Source: Salvator merianae
Taxonomy: Eukaryota; Chordata; Lepidosauria; Squamata; Teiidae
Reading direction: 5' to 3'
NCBI GenBank assembly: GCA_003586115.2
Contig: QVOM02000034.1
Coordinates: forward strand, 129,367,936-129,431,935
Length of the DNA stretch: 64,000 nt
Positions within the stretch are counted from its first letter, which is position 1, and each line of letters starts with the position of its first letter. Made by a program: the position numbers and the translations under genes. Positions 35,690 through 47,879 of this stretch are shown in pieces. The notes beneath the pieces are model-generated. The model made no database searches, was not told the DNA's origin, and worked only from the letters and a program-made list of their open reading frames with translations.

Positions 35690-37010
35690 AAAAAGAAGTA
35701 TTAGATGCATTAAAGCTTCTGGTCTGCCAACCAGCAGATGCCTGTCAACCAGCCCACTGCTCTGGTGCTGCTACTCCTGAATGCTGATTCAGTCCAGAAT
35801 AAGACATCAGTCATCAATGGCTTGATCCTGACAAGCATTATGAAAACCTGAATGAACGAAGTAAGTGACCGAGCTCTGATTCCTAGGTTATTCAGTGCAG
35901 CACTGTTCTAAGACAGGGGCACTGGGAGTGGGTGTTGCTGTTGTCCATTGGACCTGTATCTCTCTTGCTAGGTAGCTAATTTGCTCTGTGACTGAATTTG
36001 AGAGGGGTTCTCAGGGATTAACCTTATCTCTCATGTTCTATATAAAGTCTATATGAAGTCACTGGGAAAGATCATCAGGAGTTTTGGGGAAAAGTGCCAT
36101 CAATATGCAGATGACACCCAGCTCTCTCTCTCCATGTCATCTAAATAAGGAGAGACAGTTGAAATGCTTGGCAGGTGTTTGGAGACAAAAATGGACTAAA
36201 TGGGGGGCAATAAATTGAAACTGAATCCAGACAAGATGGAGGTGCCTTGTGTCACAGAGTCTCATGTCCATGAAGTAGGGAGGAACCCTATTCTTGATGG
36301 GGTTGCTTTGTTTGTGCAAAACCTGGGGATGCTTTTGGACTCTGCACTGACACTTGAAACTCAGGTTTTGACCACAGATTGAGCACCTATTTCCAAATCC
36401 AGCTAGTTCACCAACTATGGCCCATTCTGAACAGAGACAGTCTGGACACAGTAATCCATGCTCTGGTAACTCCCAGATTGGTCAATTATAAAGTGATCTA
36501 CATAGGGCTGCCCTTTAAATCAGTTTGCAAGCTGCAGCTGGTGCAGATGAAAAAATAAGACCGATGACTGGAACTGCTGGCCAGACACTCATCACACATC
36601 CCCAGTAAACTGCACTGGCTGCCTATTTGCTACTGAGGCATTTCAAGGTATTAAAATTAACGGCCTAAATGACTTGGGCTCCAAATGTCAAAAATAATGT
36701 ATCCTCCCATATAGGCTTGCTCTTGCCCTAAAATCTGCTAGTGAGACCCTCTTGTCTGTGCCACCTGCTTCAATAGCTAAGGGGATAGGGACATGAGAGA
36801 GGGCTTCTTGGCAATAGCCTACAGACTATGAAATAGCCTCTTCTCTGAGAAGCATCAGGCATTCTCATTGTATTTATATAGACCTCTGGTGAAGACTCAC
36901 CTCTTTATCCTGGCCAATAGCTGTGAGAAGAACATCTCATCCCCAAGCAAGCTCTGTTACTGTTTCAGCCAGTTTATTTATTTTTATTTATACACTGCTC
37001 TAATGTATTG
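35690..37010 (+). mobile_element. L2-type LINE, reverse transcriptase region and 3' part
   Basis: 'gggttctcagggattaaccttatctctcatgtt' corresponds to the GxPQGSxLSPMLF segment. 'caatatgcagatgacacccagctc' gives QYADDTQL, the catalytic YADD motif. 'ggcaataaattgaaactgaatccagacaag' gives NKLKLNPDK. C-terminal RT text follows to about 36930. Several stops and shifts make it inactive. The 3' end is interrupted by an L1 and resumes at 38080. Confidence 0.85.
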
Positions 37011-37059
37011 CTCACCAAGCTATCCAAATATTCTTTTAATTTCTTCCATTCCTCCTTTG

Positions 37060-38070
37060 CTTTCTTTTCTTTTTCTTTTTTTTAGGTTGTAGGAGTCTTT
37101 AGTTTCCAGTGTTATTTGAAATAACATTTCTTCCACAGTATATTTATGTCAGTTCTGTTTTGTTCATTTTTGAGCATCCATCCATACACCAGTATCTAGA
37201 AGGCTGCTGTTATGAGTTGCTTCATAATGGTCTTATCTTCCTTACTAATATCTTGTTCTTTGATCGAGTGGATTATAGATAGGTTCTTTAGTTAACTTAA
37301 AACTGTTCAATACTATCTTGTTAATTTCAGTTTCTATCATTTTCCAAAATTCTTTTACTTTATCACATTCCCATAATAAGTGTATGTAAGTTCCTTTGCT
37401 CAAACATCCATGCCAACAATTTGAATTAGATAGTATGAATATATAAGCAATTTGACATGGTGTTCATATCGTTTATATATTATTTTCTTTCTTAATTCCT
37501 TCACTCTGTTTTGCTTTATTTTCTTTTAATATTTTTGAGTTTGTTTCTTATATCTTTCAGTTCTATCCTTAGATCTTCTTTCCAAAGCATCCATCAATTG
37601 TGTGCAATTTTATCTCCCATTCCACTTATTATTTTATATATCTTTCCTCCTAATCCTTTTCCTACTTGTATATCATATTGAATTGCTGCTTCAGAGGGGG
37701 TTATTCATTTTTTTAATTTTTTTTGCATCTGTATATTCAAACAACTCATAATTCCCCTTCTCTGCAGGCATTTATCCCTTCCTAAAATTTCTTCTAACCA
37801 TTCTAGACCTATGGGGCTCTGGTTTCATCATATAAATTATCTAATCTAATTTTCCAAATCTGTAGTTCCTAATATCTTATTGTATCTATTACTTATCTCA
37901 ATTGTTGCAAATTTAGAATCTTTCTTTGCTAATTTATTCCACCATTTCACCCATGTCGATACTGTCATTTTGCTTGGTTTGATAAACTTCTCTATTTCCT
38001 TTTTATTCATCTTATCAAAAACTAGTTTTTTATATTTATTGTTATATATTTCTTAATCCATTTATTTTAT
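37060..38070 (-). mobile_element. L1 LINE, 3' part of ORF2, inserted in L2
   Basis: On the minus strand the poly-A is at 37060-37083. The segment at 37321-37390 reads HLLWECDKVKEFWKMI, the conserved C-terminal H/C...WxCxxxxxFW region of L1 ORF2. Multiple stops. It interrupts the plus-strand L2, whose last bases follow at 38080-38165. Confidence 0.75.
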
Positions 38071-38079
38071 CTGTATTTA

Positions 38080-38165
38080 TAGTGATTTTATAGTGATCCT
38101 TCCTGAGACCTCTGTGTATAGAACAGGACAGAAACATAAACAATCAAATAAATAAATAGAAGTAC
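38080..38165 (+). mobile_element. L2-type LINE 3' end (continuation)
   Basis: 'gacctctgtgtatagaacaggacagaaacataaacaatcaaataaataaat' is an L2-type end with a short (aaat)n tail. Same strand as the L2 at 35690-37010, so most likely its displaced 3' end. Confidence 0.55.
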
Positions 38166-39530
38166 AAAATTTTTCTTGGTCTCTTGAGTAAAATATCTGG
38201 AATTGGCCCTAGCAGTAATTGTTAATTCTTAGAATAATATCTAACATGGAGCCATCTACATTTGATCAGTGTCATGTAATGTCACTGAGTACAATATTTG
38301 ATAATGCCTGACATGTAGTAATTGATGGTTGATAGCTTTTTCTAGGTGATATGCAGTTGCATCCAATATTTGGCTGTTTTTGGTAGATGATTTGAAACTG
38401 AACTTAGAAAACCTTATAATAATTTTGTTTGTGGATTTAGCCAACCATATCAAGTGAAGGTAAGGTTAATTTTTCATTCTTAAAAAAAAACATCAAAATC
38501 CAAATTTGAAAACTAAGCATATTTTAGTTCTGAACTATTGCTTGTAATGCAAATCCAATAGGCTGAGCAGTTGTGAATAGCAAATGTTTGATCAGAGGAA
38601 CTTTTATTTATTCCTTCGTTGAAAGAAAATATGTCCAATTATCCCAACAATAGAGCTGTCTAAAAGAACTGGCCTTGCCAAAGTATATTATCCAAACACT
38701 GTTACAAGATTTAAGCTGTTAATACTTGGTTCTCAAAAGATCCCGGAAAAAGAAGACTTGGACACTGTAACAGAAACTGTGGCCCATTAAGCCACTCAAA
38801 AGAAAATATATCAATTTAGCACTTGCTTCTTAAGGCATTATGCCTCCTGTGAGGCTTTAGTCATCCAATGTGACCGTGTTCGGCAGCCAATTTTATTTGA
38901 TTTCTATAGGATTATCACTTAATGCTAATAATTCTAAGCAAAGACATTTCCATCTGCAGTGCTCAAAAAAAAAAAAAAAAAAAAAAATCCATAACCCCTC
39001 GCTTAAGGATTATGGCTCTTATTTCACAAGTGAGAAAACTGGTAGGAATGTTCAAAGGACTTATCTGAGAGAAGAAATTTTAAGGCAGGTAAATTCTGCT
39101 CTTTTTTTCAGTCATACCCTGATGAGTAAGATATGCTGTTAACCATTTTCAAAGTGGGAAGAGAATCTTAATTAACAAATGAAAAAAAAGCTTATAACCC
39201 CTTTCCCATCACTTATCTGGATATTCCTTTTTTGCCCCACTGAAAGTTGTACATCCCAGCCTCTGTCCACTCAAGTCAAGATATGAAATTTAGTTCTGTC
39301 AGTATTAGGAACCAATGAGATTGATTCTGACACTGAGTGTTATAGGTCTAATAGTTATTGAGGTGTCAGATTGTTAGGTGCCCATCAAATGCTACCTTAT
39401 GAAAAGAGGGCAGTCATCCAGTTAGCAGAGTACAGATTTAGTTGCAGCACTATAAACCACATTCATGAAGATTACTCATAAAGTTAACAAACAATTTATT
39501 AGTGAAACACATAGAAATATGAAAGGCTTA
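38166..39530. other. Intron sequence with A23 tract
   Basis: Poly-A at 38966-38987 could mark a retroposed end, but no identifiable body precedes it. Otherwise unassigned. Confidence 0.5.
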
Positions 39531-40047
39531 AGACCATTCTGAACTTACACTTTGAATGGGCTAGTGCACCTTGTGCCCTGTATATGGCCCTCTCTCTTTC
39601 ACACTCTAATGTGGACTAGAGAAGTCATGTCCCTGGTAGGCCATTGGATGCAGTATAATCCAGTCTAGGTGGCCAAAGTTGCTGCCTAGACCAGGATATT
39701 GGTAGACTTGTTTTAACAGACCTACCAGCAGTCCAGGGGCCACTAGACTGGCCCAGAGAGACATGAGGAAGGGAAAATACCTCCATGAGCCAGTTTAGCA
39801 GGGGGGCATTTTGGTGACATACCAAATTGCACTGCTGAAATGGGTCTCCCTAAAGGCTCAAAGTCAGGAACTTTTGTTTCTGGCCACCAGAGCCCTCAGA
39901 GCCACTCCAAAGCTTGTGTGATTTTCAAAGCGGCATCAGGCAGCACTAGTGCAGACCAAAAACTTCATCCACAATGTGGACAGCCTCTTTCTGTGTCTTG
40001 TTCCAGGACAGCTGGGCTGCTCCCCCCATGCAAGGGTGGAAATGACC
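39531..40047 (+). mobile_element. 517-bp TIR element, family F2 (copy 6), flanked by TTA
   Basis: The ends AGACCATTCTGAAC and GTGGAAATGACC are decayed F2 termini. TTA is present at 39528-39530 and 40048-40050. The interior follows copy 5: 'ccaaattgcactgctgaaatgggtctccc', 'agtcaggaacttttgtttctggccaccagagc', 'gagccactccaaagc'. Confidence 0.8.
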
Positions 40048-40050
40048 TTA

Positions 40051-41610
40051 ATCCCAACCTTCATGTCTTCCCACAAAGGAGGAGGATGACTCTCTGATTT
40101 TTCAGAAGTTATCCTAGAGATATAATCAGTACCTACAGAGACATAGACCAGAGATAAAGCAAGTGGAACTGGTGGTCCTATTGCCTGCCTTTACTTCTAA
40201 TGTCCTTAATGGCCATTTGGGCTTTATTGGTCCAAGCAGCAATGTCCCTGGGACTCTGGAGCAGATATTAGCAATTTCTGGCAGAGTAGTCAGATTCTAT
40301 CCACACAGATCACATTAAAATATGACTTTCCATGCAATTCTCATTGTATTCCTGGCATAATCTGCAGTTTTTGTATTTCCAATTAGTCTGGGTTATCTAT
40401 GACTAGAAAGGGAATGCCTAGGGAGGGAAAAGAGACTTTACTTTTTTTTTTTTTTTTTTTAACTGACCAATTATGGTGCTTTCTCCACAACAATAGATCT
40501 ATGTACCACTACAACTGACAGAAGTGCAATCTTTCACAGCTACCTGCAACTTCTCTGGCCTAAAAAGGTTCAAAGGCTGCAGCACTAATTTTATCAACTG
40601 AAGACTAAGAGAGCAAGTCCAGAAACCCCTCTATTTTTTCTCCCTTTCCTGTCTTATTTTACATGTATTAGGGCTCACCTTCACAGCTGAAACAAGAAAT
40701 GGCCAGCATGATCTGGCTGCTGTCACTCTTAGCTCTTTGTACCTTAAGAGGGACAGCACTGAAGTGGCTCTTTTATGGGTGAAGTACAAGAAAGCAGATT
40801 CTGAATGCCTTCCAATTTTTATACAAAAATATCAGGATTTCTCTAACACATATGCATAAGCACTTCAACAAAAAACCCACTTAAGGTGCCAGCAGCAGTG
40901 GAGTCTGGGTCTCAGTGGCTGTTTTCCGTTCTTTGTGTTAAAGGAAACCGAACACAAAATGTAAAATGAAACAAGGCAGGGACAAAAATTGGGAGAAGGG
41001 ATCTCTGCAGAAAGATAACTCAGTTTAAAAGCAGTTTGTTCCCCACACATATGGTGCCATGAGGAATAATCTCTGCACCTCCTTCTCCCTTGCAGGAGAT
41101 AGAATTGCAACTCTGCAACATCACAGTCACTACCTATTTGCTTTGCTCACTCCTTGAATCAATTCCATATTGTATTCTGTGCTGCCCAATAAGCACAAGA
41201 GTGGTGATCTGATATGCTGGGAGACTGGAGAATCTCACTGGGGAGTTCTGAGTTGTTTGCCCTCACTTTAAGGAAGTGGACATTCTGAAATCTTTTTTCA
41301 ATGTTGTTATATTTTACTGGGGTTCTGCCACTGGGTTGTTTTCTGTTGAGTTAGTTGCTACATTTCCTTTGTCTTCTGTTGAAGCACTTCTCTGCTTTTC
41401 CTGAGGTATGTGTGACAGAGTGTCTGTGTAAGGTAGGATAGCTGATCTTGTAAAGGAAACTATGTCTGTTCCCCCTTTCTTCCATACTCAGAGAAATGAG
41501 GGGCACGTTTCCTGTTCAAACACATTTCTAACTCTGCTACTTCCTGCCAATCAGCAAAATGAGAAAAGACACCCAAACGTCCTCAAGAGATATTTGGCAT
41601 TCTAGCTTGG
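40051..41610. other. Intron sequence with T20 tract
   Basis: T-run at 40442-40460. No gene or recognised repeat otherwise. Confidence 0.5.
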
Positions 41611-41611
41611 A

Positions 41612-42262
41612 GTGGGCATAGGGGGTTGAAGTTGTGTTGAATCCAGTTCATACTAGACCTTTTCTGATTATACTTGCATATGGATAAGAAGAATGTTGCA
41701 AGCCCCCCAAAAGGCACCGAAGCAGCCTTTTATCTCTTCCTGACCTTGTGAAGGAGAATGATCCCATCCCTCTCCTCTTCCCTTTCACTCTCAGTTTCTT
41801 CATGGAAGAACAAGGGGAAAAGAAAGAAAAAAAATCTTTCTAACTTCCTTTGAAGTGTTCTTCCTTCTCTGCTGAGTGTGTGTGCACGTATGTGTGTGTG
41901 TCAGAGAGTGTGTATTTTTGTGCAAGCCAGCATAGTTAGCTTGGTGTGATGTGGGATTGAACTTGTGTGTTCAATCCAGTTCATACAGTGTGTTCATACA
42001 GTTCATTGCTTTTCCTACTTGTTCATAAGCAGAATATTGTATGGATGAAAAGGAAGCTAAGCACAAAAGGCAGCAGCAAAGCAGTCTTTCCCCCCGATTT
42101 TGTGCTTGATACTGATCCTGCCTTCTGCCATTCTCTCTCTCTTTTCCTGTCCTTGGAGGAATGAACAGAAAGGGGAAAAAATGACGCTGTCATATGAATA
42201 ATTGCCTCTCTGCCTCTGCTGAGCTATGTGTGTTTCTGTGCAAATCAGCATAGTTATAGCAG
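41612..42262. repeat. Diverged ~325-bp tandem duplication
   Basis: Two head-to-tail copies, about 41612-41940 and 41941-42262. Shared landmarks in the same order: 'aatccagttcata', 'ggataagaagaat/ggatgaaaagga', 'aaaggca.c.aagcagcctt/agtctt', 'cctgaccttg/cctgtccttg', 'tctctgctgagtgtgtgtg/tctgctgagctatgtgtg', 'gcaagccagcatagttag/gcaaatcagcatagttat'. Confidence 0.75.
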
Positions 42263-43397
42263 TTACTGAAGTGAAGTATTTAATGGGATTTCTTACAAAT
42301 ATAATCTTTGGTTTGGGGGTTTAAGAATCCAGGATGTTTCTCTGTCTGACTTTCTCTCTGAGAGGATGTAGAAAAAGAGAACATTTCTGTTTAAGGTGAC
42401 ATTCTGTGCAGACACAAACTACCCTCCTAAAAAAGACATGCCCAGCAATATACAAGCAGAAATACAATCAGGTACCAGGTGACATAAGAGCTGAGCAAAG
42501 TGTGAGGTGAAGGAATGGGCTCTGCAGACTGGCCTTGCCACAGGAAAAATGGAGGTATGGGATCAAGATATTGTGCTCTTAGTGTGCAATATATAGTCTA
42601 GTTTTTGTCAGTCATTCACCAAACTGATTTAGGAACTGATTTAAAGCAGTTCCTGAAAATTTCATGTAGGCCTGTCCTTCATCTCCAGCACTGAGGAGGG
42701 CGAATTCAGGAAAGGTTCCCATGTTCTGAAATTCTCTATCAAGAAAGATTTTACTTGGTTACTTCCTGCCCCAAGTTCAGAATTATTCTTAGTCTCAGTA
42801 TCAATCTCTCTCTCTCTCTGTATGCCTGCCAAAATATATTTTAGAAAGCCAAGGAAGTTACTGATTTGTGAACAGCAAAATTTATATTTTAGAAATGTAT
42901 TAATATGTAAGTTTAATATGCAGAAGAAATGGATCAAGTTCTATAGCTAGCCATTTGGCATCACAAATACTGACATCAAACTGACACACTCCAGGTCCAC
43001 ATTTGTAAGGTTTCATATAAAGCCTCTCCCTCTCTTTCCATCAGGCCTTGCTATTAGGCTCTGTTGACACTTACTCATAAAAGATGTATCCAATTTATGA
43101 GGATACGGAAGAACATAAAAGCTGGCATTTCAAATGAAAATTAATCACATGTGAACCGGAAAAAGTCACGATGCTGGATTTCTTTACATTTAAGGCATAC
43201 TGAAAATTTCTACTGACAGTGCTTTGCTGTGTTACTCATAGACTGAGGCTATCCAAGAAAAAGACTCCAATACTTTGTGCAATGGAAACACCTTCCTGCA
43301 GTGTTGTGCCGATGCAGAGGATGTGAGTGTTCTGAAATTAGTTAAGCAGTTCCACTTGAGATACCCAGAGAAACCAGGACCATTTTATGGGGGTGAG
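42263..43397. other. Intron sequence, nothing recognised
   Basis: Short (TC)n at 42802-42819. Otherwise unassigned. Confidence 0.5.
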
Positions 43398-43716
43398 GTG
43401 CCAAGCATGACATGTCTGCTAAAGACTTCTTAGTTGGAAAGAGACTCTTATTATGATATAAGCTTTGTACATAATATATTGGTCAAGTTGCACTGCTGTT
43501 GTACATAGATACTTTTGAGAGGTAAAGGTGGGAACTGGGCGGCCAAGTGGTGACACTCTTGTAAACAGTTACTTTTGAGACGGAAAGGCAGTGATTGTAG
43601 GAATGTATATAGATTTGTTACTTGTTCTGCATATAAGCAAACAGGCTGACCAGGAAGGTAATCAGCTTGTGATGCAATGGCCAGGCTTGACAGAAATAAA
43701 CCACTGCTCTCAGATA
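43398..43716 (+). mobile_element. LTR-like sequence, left arm of inverted pair
   Basis: About 315 bp that reappears in reverse orientation at 43717-44041. It has a TATA-like motif (gcatataagc, 43629-43638) and an AATAAA (43695-43700) about 60 bp downstream, the layout of U3-R in an LTR. No primer-binding site, gag or pol is present. Could be a solo LTR or a small terminal-repeat retrotransposon remnant. Confidence 0.6.
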
Positions 43717-44041
43717 CTGAAGAAGCAAAGGTGATTTATTCAGCTCAATATAAACTTCATGCACCTTACTCTTGGCTGGAGTACCTCCCTGGTCAAGCTG
43801 TTTGCTAATATACAGTACAACAAATGAACAAATCTATGCATATTCCTCCAGTCATCACCCTTACCTCTCCAAAGTATTTACAAGAGTCATAACACTTGGC
43901 CACCCAATCCCCAAATTTCCCTTCCAAAAGTACTTATGTACAAGAGGGGTGTCACTTGACCAGTATATTATGTACAAAGCTTATATCATAATAAGAGTCT
44001 CTTTCCCACTAAGAAGCCTTTGGCAGGCATGCCGTACCTGA
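43717..44041 (-). mobile_element. LTR-like sequence, right arm of inverted pair
   Basis: Reverse complement of the left arm with substitutions and small indels. Shared landmarks: 'cttcttagt.ggaaagagactc', 'ataagctttgtacataatata', 'ggtcaagt', 'ggccaagtg', 'tttgctcatatac..., aataaa' (AATAAA at 43735-43740 read on minus). The two arms meet tail to tail with almost no spacer. Confidence 0.6.
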
Positions 44042-44758
44042 CAGATGGCAGGCAAATTAGAAACTATATATTGCTACTCTGTTTGGGTAACTAATAGGCA
44101 CCAGATTGTGTTCTAAGCAAGCTCATACCTGGTTTTCCCTTTCCTTTTCCCTTGAAAAGTACCAAACAAAATAAAACCAAAAATTATAGCATAATTTATG
44201 CTGATCTTACCCCATGTCTAGAATGTAACCAGGTTAATCCTTCTATAGCTCCGCTTTCAGTATGCTACAGAATTTCAGCATCCCTTTCTTAATAAATTGG
44301 TTTCTCCACTCAGAACTATTTGTCTCTGCACACTGGCCTTTTCATTCAGAATCTCTCTCTCTCTCTTTGATTATGTGGACAGCTTTAATTTGCTCTCTTG
44401 CATTAATGATTGTGCTTCATCACAGATATCAGTTTCTGGTACTCATCCACTCTACAATGGGTTGCAGTGAATACATTCCCCTTTCAACATTGCTTAATAA
44501 GGAACTTGGTAGCTTTTCTTTGCAGAACAAAGCTAGCCAGATCAGAGGAGGCCAGATTGCTGCTTTACAGACATTTCAAAAGAGCTACCAGAAGTTCATT
44601 TTAGTGATCACAAAGAAGTTAATGCTTGACCTTCAAATAAAATACACTTTCTGGCAAATCAGATTGCAACAAACTGATCGGTTCTCACAGGCATTTACTT
44701 TTTTCCACTTTGTGTAGCCCTTTGCTATGAAAAAAATGTTTGGAAATAGGCAGCTTTA
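44042..44758. other. Intron sequence, nothing recognised
   Basis: The 151-codon plus-strand frame at 44262-44717 has no recognisable motif and looks like a chance open stretch in T-rich sequence. Confidence 0.45.
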
Positions 44759-46225
44759 GGGCGCATTCCAACACGGCATTTAATCAGTCTACAGGCCATT
44801 TTCAGTTCCCGCTGGCCTGACATGATCTTGCTTTTCCGTAGTTTTTCTGGACTAAACTGGCAAAATCTGGACTACTTTGCATTTGGATTTAATGAGTTCT
44901 CAAGTCATTCGGGATCACTTGCCCGCTTTACTTTGAGATATAAGAACATGGAAGGATACTATTTAGAAGGGACTGTACTTTCTGGGGTGTGTGCAGAGAG
45001 AGAGCTCCCCATTTCCTGCCCTCCAATGATAGACTTTGTGGGTGGTCAGGAAGCTCAGTAGTTCCTTCTGCCTCCATTATCCCTCCTTTCAACACTGCCA
45101 GGAGAAAAGAAAGCTATCCTCCATTTTACTTTGCCAATCTGCAGTCCTTTTTCCTCCTTTATCCCCATTCGGCACTGCCAGGAAGAAATTAAAGGCTTCT
45201 TCCACTCTCTTTAAACCAAAAAACCCAAAAAACAGAGCTCTTCTAGGTTTATGAAGTTTTGTGCAGAACTGCCACAGCACTACAGCAAACTTCAGGCAGC
45301 AAAACCGTTTGCTGCAGTCTCCATGCTAGGGAAGGAGGGTACGACGGCCAGCTGGCCAGCTGGATGTAACAGTGGGCTGGGTTGGAGACAGCAGTTTTAA
45401 AATGCATTCCTTGCTCCTGGTTGTTCCCCCTTCTCCTGCATTCTGGGGACCCTTTCCCTCAATTTGGCACAAAAACACGGCAGCAAAACAGCATCATTAA
45501 GGGAAAGCAAGATTAAACGCAGTTCCTGATCTCAAGAGCTTTCGGGGGGTGGGGGTGGACATGTTTTATGTCCTTGCCACACCACCATAAGAGTGTTTTA
45601 ATTCAAAACAGTGCATCTGTTTGGGGGTGCAGTCCTCTTGCCCCAACAAAGAACCCACTCAGTATCAATTTTGTTGTCGACAGCAAGCAACTACGTAGTC
45701 GGACACATGTCGCTGTGGATGTCTTGGGGGGAGGTCAGGCAGAGTCCATTTGCTGGCCATTAACTACACTATCATGATAATGGAGCCCCACACGTTTCCC
45801 CCTCTTCATGGACCTCTCCTGACTTTTGCACAACTCTTAAATTGCACAATTGCACAAAAGTGCAATTGTAACGGTGCAGAAATCATCATCTGCCCTTTAA
45901 GAAGCTTAATTCTGTGGTACATGTGGTATTAAAGATCTGCTTGTGTAGATGCAGGCTGGAGGGTGAGAAGGAGCAAACATCAAATGACTAGTAATGCCAC
46001 CAATAAATCCATGTTCTGACACAGCAGCAGGGACATACAGAGGGTGGAGTTTGACTTGCCCACCCCTGTGAAGTCAGATTTGAACATTGGGACTGCAGCC
46101 AATCACTGACAGTATAGGGAGGGGAATTTGGTGAGGGATGGAGGCAGAAAAAGTATGGTTTCCCCATGCCACACATGGGAAACATCAGTGTGAGAATGAG
46201 CAAGTCCGAATTGGGTCCATGTTAA
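44759..46225 (+). mobile_element. TIR element, family F1 (copy 4)
   Basis: Left end GGGCGCATTCCAACACGG (F1 terminus) after TTA. Matches copy 1 reversed through 'caggccattttcagttcccgctgg', the shared open frame (44822-45061; DYFAFGF), 'tgacttgcccacccctgtgaagtcagatttgaacattgggactgcagcc' and 'gtccgaattgggtccatgttaaaa'. About 350 bp of extra sequence lies near 45250-45600. The far terminus has diverged beyond recognition. Confidence 0.75.
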
Positions 46226-47045
46226 AATGCAAATATCAGTGTGCAAGTGCAGGGGGAAACCCCAAATTAAAATACCCATTGCACAAGCATAGGGGTAGGT
46301 TCTTTCTGGGTATTTTCATCATTGAAGTATCACGTGAGAAAATCCCAGAAGAGTAAGGGCCCAGGCCTGCCCTGGGATATCACCCCGATGTCTGGCAAGG
46401 ACAGCAAGAGGCAGTTGTGGGATTTAAAGAAGATTCTGCATTTTCCTCTCATTGTCTGAAGGCAGCCTTGTTCATGCAAACTGCCACTTGAGGCCTTGTT
46501 TATTTTGTTTGCATAAACTATCACAGGAGGCCCAGTCTACCAATATAAATCTATTGCACTACAAAAGCCAGATCACCTTACAGAACATTTCTGGTTTTAC
46601 ATTACGCAAGCGAAGTTGCATTTCACCAACCACATTTAGTAACTGCAAAACGTTGCTGTATAAAACTGTGCTATCCAAGACACAGCTGTAGTAACCTGAG
46701 TATCACATACTCCTCCTCTTCCTCCTCCTGCTCCTGCTCCTCCTCCTCATCATCATCATTTACATTCGTACCATACGTTGTTCCTAATAAGGCCAAACCA
46801 GCAATACAACAAGAAGTAATAGAAACGTAAAATGCTAAAACTACATTTTAAAACAAGACCCAACATGTCTAAAACACACCTGCTGGATTCTAAAATTCAG
46901 GGTGATTCTGCACTGTCCAGCATAATGGCAAATATACTAGCAGCCTCCCTTATGCATGCTGGTCCCGTCTAAGGAAGGTCACACCAATGTGTAACAATAG
47001 AGGCTCCTAATATGTTTGCTGGTCTGATATACCAGTCAATGCAAA
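46226..47045. other. Intron sequence with (CCT/CTC)n and a possible TIR fragment
   Basis: 'tgtctgaaggcagcc' at 46457-46471 resembles an F4-type right end, without a clear partner. A CTC/CTG/ATC-triplet tract is at 46711-46760. Otherwise unassigned. Confidence 0.45.
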
Positions 47046-47521
47046 GGGCCTGTTTGTATTTACCTGTTACTGAAGGCCGGTCCACTCACTGCGAGGCCCA
47101 TCTGCACTGAGAAGCCATGGCAACTCACCAGAAGTTGCTGCAGGCTCCTCCAATCCCATCCAGTGGTGGACTGCTTAGAAGAGTCTGGATGCTTACCAGC
47201 AGCATCTGGATTGCTTCTGGGTGGCTGCTCCCACACCCTCTTCTGGGTGTGATATGACCAGTAGGTGTGGTGGTATAACTGTGGCTGCACAGTTGCATGG
47301 GGTATCTGGATTGTCATGGCAACATATGAGGGTGCCTCAATGTTGCCTTGCATGTTGCCATAGCAATCCGGCCTCCCTGGCCAGGCCATTCACACTCATG
47401 TGCCTCTGGCCCAGTACAGGGCTGTTCCAGCATACAATGTGCAAACGGCTGCCAGTGTGCTGGGTCTTACTCAGCCTAATATGGTATTGAAATACCATAT
47501 TAGGTTAGTAAGTGGGAACCC
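47046..47521 (+). mobile_element. 476-bp element, family F3 (copy 1)
   Basis: Left end GGGCCTGTTTGTATTTACC. Right end is a hairpin 'ctaatatggtat/ataccatattag' followed by 'aagtgggaaccc'. Matches the element at 59515-59938 in reverse orientation throughout ('gccatggcaa', 'tccagtggtggactgctta', 'gctgctcc', 'ggccaggc.attcacactcatgtg'). No coding capacity. Ends suggest a relative of F2. Confidence 0.78.
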
Positions 47522-47870
47522 AGCCAGAATCATCTCTGGTCATGTTACAACTGCCTAGGTGAACAAATATGTGTGTTCAGTGATTTGAATGATAATAAGC
47601 TGGGGTACAAATGCATTCCCCGTGGTAGAATTCTGCAATCAAGTCACTGTCACTGTTCCATAGGACATTCTCACCAGCAGCATTCTGGAAAGACCTCTCC
47701 CACAAATATAAATATACAGGAATTTGGGGAAAAATCTTAAGAGCTTGATGTCAAACCTTTGAGAACATCACACACTATTACAGCACCCTAAACTGATGCC
47801 AGCTCACAGGCACCTGATGCACTTCTTTCAGAACATCCATCCCGCTGCACACATAACAGCCTGAGGGCTG
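47522..47870. other. Intron sequence, nothing recognised
   Basis: Unassigned spacer before the decayed LINE. Confidence 0.45.
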
Positions 47871-47879
47871 TACTCCATA

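Noticed and set aside
38966..38987. Poly-A tract as a processed pseudogene tail
   Set aside because: No coding-like sequence upstream and no target duplication seen.
44262..44717. 151-codon plus-strand frame
   Set aside because: No recognisable motif or splice context, T-rich composition; probably chance.
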